Below are positions 6,030-7,865 of a stretch of 7,865 nucleotides of DNA, one piece after another (the first letter of the stretch is position 1; each line of letters starts with the position of its first letter). The position numbers were made by a program, and so were the translations under genes. Source of the DNA: Candidatus Bipolaricaulota bacterium (lineage in GTDB: Bacteria; Bipolaricaulota; Bipolaricaulia; UBA7950; UBA9294); NCBI GenBank assembly GCA_030612485.1, contig JAUWNS010000109.1, forward strand, positions 1-7,865. Reading direction: 5' to 3'. Under the pieces are notes generated by a model. The model made no database searches, was not told where the DNA came from, and saw nothing but the letters and a program-made list of their open reading frames with translations.

Positions 6030-6600
6030 CGAGGAAGAGCTCCTTGGGGGCGAGAGATGCCTCGCGACGGCTCCCTTCGCAGCCGACAGAGATCGTTGCC
6101 TTCTTGGTATGCAGGGGGAGGGCGGTGCATTCCCCGCACAGCGCACCGACCCCGCTAACGCGCCCATCGCTCCTCTCTCCGGTCATCCGCGTGAGCGCAA
6201 GGACGTGGTCGAACGCTTCCTGGGGGTTGAGGATGAGGATGATGAGGTCTGGGGAGACTGGCATCTTATCAAGCGGGGCGTAGATGAAGGTACGTTCCGA
6301 AACAGGGAGTGGAGAGAGTCCGGCGATAAAGCGGTGCGCGGTTTCAAGGTCCCTTACATCTCCCCAACTGACGAGTGTCTCTGCCAGTGTCACTGTCAGT
6401 GTCTCCGTCGTCGATTCATCCGGAGGATCGATCCCCAGGTTGTAGCGGGCGAGCGGGCAGGTGAAATCCTCTCCGCGCGCCCAGAGGATCTCCCCCTTGC
6501 GAGCCCTTCCGATGAAGGTGCAGTGCCTCCCTGGTGAGGCAACGCGCTCGATCCCCTGCGGGGTGTGATCAAGGAGCGCAATCCCTATCGTATCGAACAT
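5989..6600 (-). CDS. DUF169 family protein (COG2043-like)
   Basis: 203 residues. Family-like blocks are GRHCTFIGRARKGEILWARG (24-43), EDFTCPLARYNLG (44-56), VGALCGECTALPL (151-163) and the C-terminal ISVGCEGSRREASLAPKELFLAIP (170-193). Five cysteines stand out: C27, C48, the C155-x2-C158 pair and C174. These are candidates for a metal or thiol site, but no function is established for the family. The N-terminus begins almost at the first conserved strand (IGIALLD), so it may be a little shorter than average. The ATG overlaps the stop of the upstream metallo-hydrolase as TGATG, implying translational coupling. The stop TAA (5991-5989) lies inside the end of the oppositely oriented editing-domain gene. 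Confidence 0.8.
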   Translation of the reverse strand: MFDTIGIALLDHTPQGIERVASPGRHCTFIGRARKGEILWARGEDFTCPLARYNLGIDPPDESTTETLTVTLAETLVSWGDVRDLETAHRFIAGLSPLPVSERTFIYAPLDKMPVSPDLIILILNPQEAFDHVLALTRMTGERSDGRVSGVGALCGECTALPLHTKKATISVGCEGSRREASLAPKELFLAIPYSLYRSTVES

Positions 6601-7319
6601 CAGAGGGCTATCTCGATCCCGACCTTGACGTCGACACTGGCATCGGCAAAGGCATTTTGCAGTCTCTTCATCGCGGCCATGCCGGTGCAGTGACAGGGAG
6701 CGATTCTCTTTACCCCAAGCCGTTTCAGCGCGACGGCGATCTCCTCGACTTCGGGCTTATTCTTCTTGTAGAGGTGGAACCCTCCGAGGACGAGGTGAAG
6801 TGGCTCCCCAGCGAGGTCGGTCGCTACGCGAGCGATCTCGACGATCCCAGGATGGGCGCACCCGGTGATGAGCATCGGGCCTGCGGATCCGCGGATGATC
6901 AGGGCCTGCTCCACGATCTCCTTCCATAGCTCCCCGGTGGAGGTGATGCCCGGTACGATCTCTGTCGGTAGGGAGACAGGGTGAGCACGCCATGGTGCCC
7001 GCGCGGGCTTTTCTTCCACCTCCCCTTGAAAGAGGACGGAGAACGATGCGGGGGAGAAGACGTCGAGGTTCTTGTGTAGCACCGAGGTGACGGCTCCGAT
7101 GTGGTCGCAGTGCTCATGGGAGAGGACAAGGGTATCGATCGCCGCAAGGGCGACGCCGAGCGCTGTGGCATTGTGTTCGAGGACGCCCTTGTCCGCTCCC
7201 GTGTCGAACAGGACTCGATGCCCGCCAAACTCGATCAAGGCTGAGAATCCCCAGCCGGGCTGCAGATTGCTCCGGTCGGATCGGTTGTCGTAGAGGATTA
7301 AGACCCTCTCGTTAGTCAT
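6600..7319 (-). CDS. Metallo-beta-lactamase-fold hydrolase (COG1237-like)
   Basis: 239 residues. The metal-binding signature H-x-H-x-D-H is intact as H68-E-H70-C-D72-H73 in LSHEHCDHIG. Further family blocks are RVLFDTG (35-41), LITGCAHPGI (150-159), LGGFHL (178-183) and APCHCTG (207-213). The GCAHPGI / GGFHL / CHCTG arrangement is that of the COG1237 subgroup, whose members are often labelled as dihydropterin-ribofuranosylaminobenzene-phosphate synthase-like; that label should not be taken as a function here. A soluble cytoplasmic enzyme is expected, as no signal peptide is seen. ATG 7319 is chosen because AAGGAGG (7332-7326) lies 6 nt upstream. An in-frame ATG at 7358 would add 13 basic, non-family residues. 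It is co-transcribed with the DUF169 gene through the TGATG overlap. Confidence 0.9.
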   Translation of the reverse strand: MTNERVLILYDNRSDRSNLQPGWGFSALIEFGGHRVLFDTGADKGVLEHNATALGVALAAIDTLVLSHEHCDHIGAVTSVLHKNLDVFSPASFSVLFQGEVEEKPARAPWRAHPVSLPTEIVPGITSTGELWKEIVEQALIIRGSAGPMLITGCAHPGIVEIARVATDLAGEPLHLVLGGFHLYKKNKPEVEEIAVALKRLGVKRIAPCHCTGMAAMKRLQNAFADASVDVKVGIEIAL

Positions 7320-7325
7320 TTCTTT

Positions 7326-7332
7326 CCTCCTT
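7326..7332 (-). promoter_or_regulatory. Strong ribosome-binding site AAGGAGG of the metallo-hydrolase
   Basis: A perfect anti-Shine-Dalgarno match with a 6-nt spacer to ATG 7319. It settles the start against the upstream in-frame ATG at 7358. Confidence 0.85.
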
Positions 7333-7353
7333 CGAGCTCGTTGTGTAGACTTT

Positions 7354-7402
7354 TCCATCTCTCATTTTACCACAGAGAGCACTGAGAAATTGAGAGATCG
7401 GA
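7354..7402. promoter_or_regulatory. Operator-like inverted repeat upstream of the metallo-hydrolase operon
   Basis: ATCTCTCA (7357-7364) and TGAGAGAT (7391-7398) are a perfect 8-bp inverted pair. With one mismatch and one bulge the arms extend to TCC…TTT and AAA…GGA (7354-7368 with 7387-7402). A minus-strand TAAAAT (7369-7364), a 5/6 match to a -10 box, overlaps the left arm, but no good -35 is found at the right distance. It may bind a regulator or fold in the leader. It may instead be part of the purine-rich repeat family, as ACCACAGAGAGCACTGAGAA lies in its centre. Confidence 0.35.
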
Positions 7403-7420
7403 AGAATAAAGAAATCCCTT

Positions 7421-7469
7421 GAAATTGACTATCCCCCGTAGCAAGACTACAGGGTATTCTGCCAATTTC
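7421..7469. repeat. Imperfect palindrome, hairpin copy 1
   Basis: The core is CCCCGTAG (7434-7441), loop CAAGA, CTACAGGG (7447-7454), with one mismatch that becomes a G·U pair in a minus-strand transcript. The outer arms GAAATTG (7421-7427) and CAATTTC (7463-7469) are perfect complements. It shares its loop and most of its stem with the hairpin at 7554-7574. It is probably a REP/MITE-like interspersed repeat. Confidence 0.55.
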
Positions 7470-7520
7470 ATTTTGACCTGAAGGGCAAAACCGGGATTTC
7501 ATTATTCCACCTCACCCCGA

Positions 7521-7544
7521 CCCTCTCCTATCAAGGAGAAGGGG
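7521..7544. repeat. Hairpin of the CCCTCTCC…GGAGAAGGGG type
   Basis: CCCTCTCCT (7521-7529), loop ATCA, AGGAGAAGGG with one bulged base. The preceding CTCACCCCGA gives the familiar CACCCCGACCCTCTCC pattern of a palindromic repeat common in bacterial intergenic DNA. There is no U-run on either side, so a terminator role is not supported. Confidence 0.4.
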
Positions 7545-7553
7545 ATAAGGAAA

Positions 7554-7574
7554 CCCTGTGGCAAGACCACAGGG
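7554..7574. repeat. Hairpin copy 2, perfect 8-bp stem
   Basis: CCCTGTGG (7554-7561), loop CAAGA, CCACAGGG (7567-7574). Compared with copy 1, GTAG/CTAC has become GTGG/CCAC, a compensatory change that keeps the stem. The copies are exactly 120 bp apart in the same orientation. Confidence 0.6.
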
Positions 7575-7660
7575 AATCTCAAGTTGAATGATCGGGAGAT
7601 TGGAAGGTTTAATCAATCACTCGCTCAATTGCTCAACCTGCTTCCACTCTCTGCGTGCCT
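7575..7660. other. Intergenic stretch without a gene
   Basis: No start with a ribosome site and no protein-like frame is seen. The + strand has GGGAGATTGGAAGG followed by a short tandem-like GCTCAATTGCTCAA. Both are reminiscent of the degenerate purine/pyrimidine repeats around the IVP genes, but too short to assign. Confidence 0.3.
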
Positions 7661-7701
7661 GGGGGGTGTAGTAATCGAATGGGGATCTTACTACATCCCC
7701 C
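7661..7701. repeat. Long hairpin with a 14-bp stem
   Basis: GGGGGGTGTAGTAA (7661-7674) pairs with TTACTACATCCCCC (7688-7701) over 14 positions, 13 Watson-Crick and one G·U in a plus-strand RNA, around a 13-nt loop. The loop-side GGGGAT (7681-7686) can alternatively pair with ATCCCC (7695-7700). It lies about 60 bp beyond the stop of the possible minus-strand gene at the window end. It could be a transposon end, a processing hairpin or a terminator lacking a U-run. Confidence 0.5.
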
Positions 7702-7761
7702 GAGCGTTCTCGGCGGTGAAAGCTTCTGGTAACGTCCCAAAGGTGTCGGGAGCATCAGGGA

Positions 7762-7865
7762 TCAGGCAGCTATGATGCCGCGATAAACGAGGACGACGTT
7801 ACCGGATATCCGTAACCGCTTGCGCCAGTACGCTTCCCACTCACCTGCACTGGTGATACGCTTGA
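7762..7865 (-). CDS. Possible C-terminal end of an unrecognised minus-strand gene (partial)
   Basis: Reading leftward from the window edge, the frame starting at 7863 gives 33 residues, including EWEAYWRKRLR and ISGNVVLVYRGIIAA, then TGA at 7764-7762. The mix of aromatic/basic and beta-strand-like residues looks like protein, and the other two minus-strand frames close sooner or read poorly. I do not recognise the family. A transposase tail would fit the nearby hairpins but is only a guess. Confidence 0.3.
   Translation of the reverse strand, partial: KRITSAGEWEAYWRKRLRISGNVVLVYRGIIAA

Noticed and set aside
7554..7574. Intrinsic terminator
   Set aside because: The stem is strong, but no T-run follows on either strand.
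7584..7775. Small plus-strand ORF of 63 codons
   Set aside because: It runs through the 14-bp-stem hairpin, lacks a ribosome site and has no recognisable protein pattern.

Overview
The window looks bacterial: it has c-di-GMP-type HD-GYP proteins, Shine-Dalgarno sites (GGAGG, AAGGAGG) and a consensus TTGACA box. Composition is mid-GC by eye. The gene set (several sensor HD-GYP proteins, IVP-type four-helix-bundle genes, DUF169, a COG1237-type metallo-hydrolase, a stand-alone tRNA-editing domain) would suit a deep-branching, possibly uncultured lineage such as Bipolaricaulota/Acetothermia. That assignment is a weak inference. UGA is an ordinary stop here, since five CDSs end with it.

Positions 1-4020 (+ strand) hold two paralogous PAS/HD-GYP proteins, each followed by a four-helix-bundle gene of the 23S rRNA intervening-sequence protein (IVP) family. 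The first HD-GYP gene is 5'-degraded and has lost a metal-ligand Asp. The second is a full Cache-PAS-HD-GYP membrane receptor. The first IVP gene is intact and the second is broken by one in-frame TGA. Both IVP genes sit between a purine-rich left arm and a pyrimidine-rich right arm that are imperfect inverted repeats of each other. The right arms of both units end in almost the same 15-mer. The picture is of a small IVP-carrying repeat module that spread or was duplicated with the HD-GYP genes. Its right arm now supplies the start codon and first codons of the receptor.

Positions 4022-6029 (+ strand) begin at a clean sigma70-like promoter just outside the second module. An apparent two-gene operon follows: an MFS-type membrane transporter and, 4 nt later, a 175-residue stand-alone AlaX-like editing-domain protein.

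Positions 5989-7319 (- strand) hold a second two-gene operon, a metallo-beta-lactamase-fold hydrolase and a DUF169 protein, coupled by a TGATG stop/start overlap. It converges on the + strand operon, and the two terminal genes overlap by 41 bp.

Positions 7320-7865 have no complete gene. They contain an operator-like inverted repeat, three hairpins (two are related copies with a compensatory base-pair change), a 14-bp-stem hairpin, and the possible C-terminal end of an unrecognised minus-strand gene running off the window.
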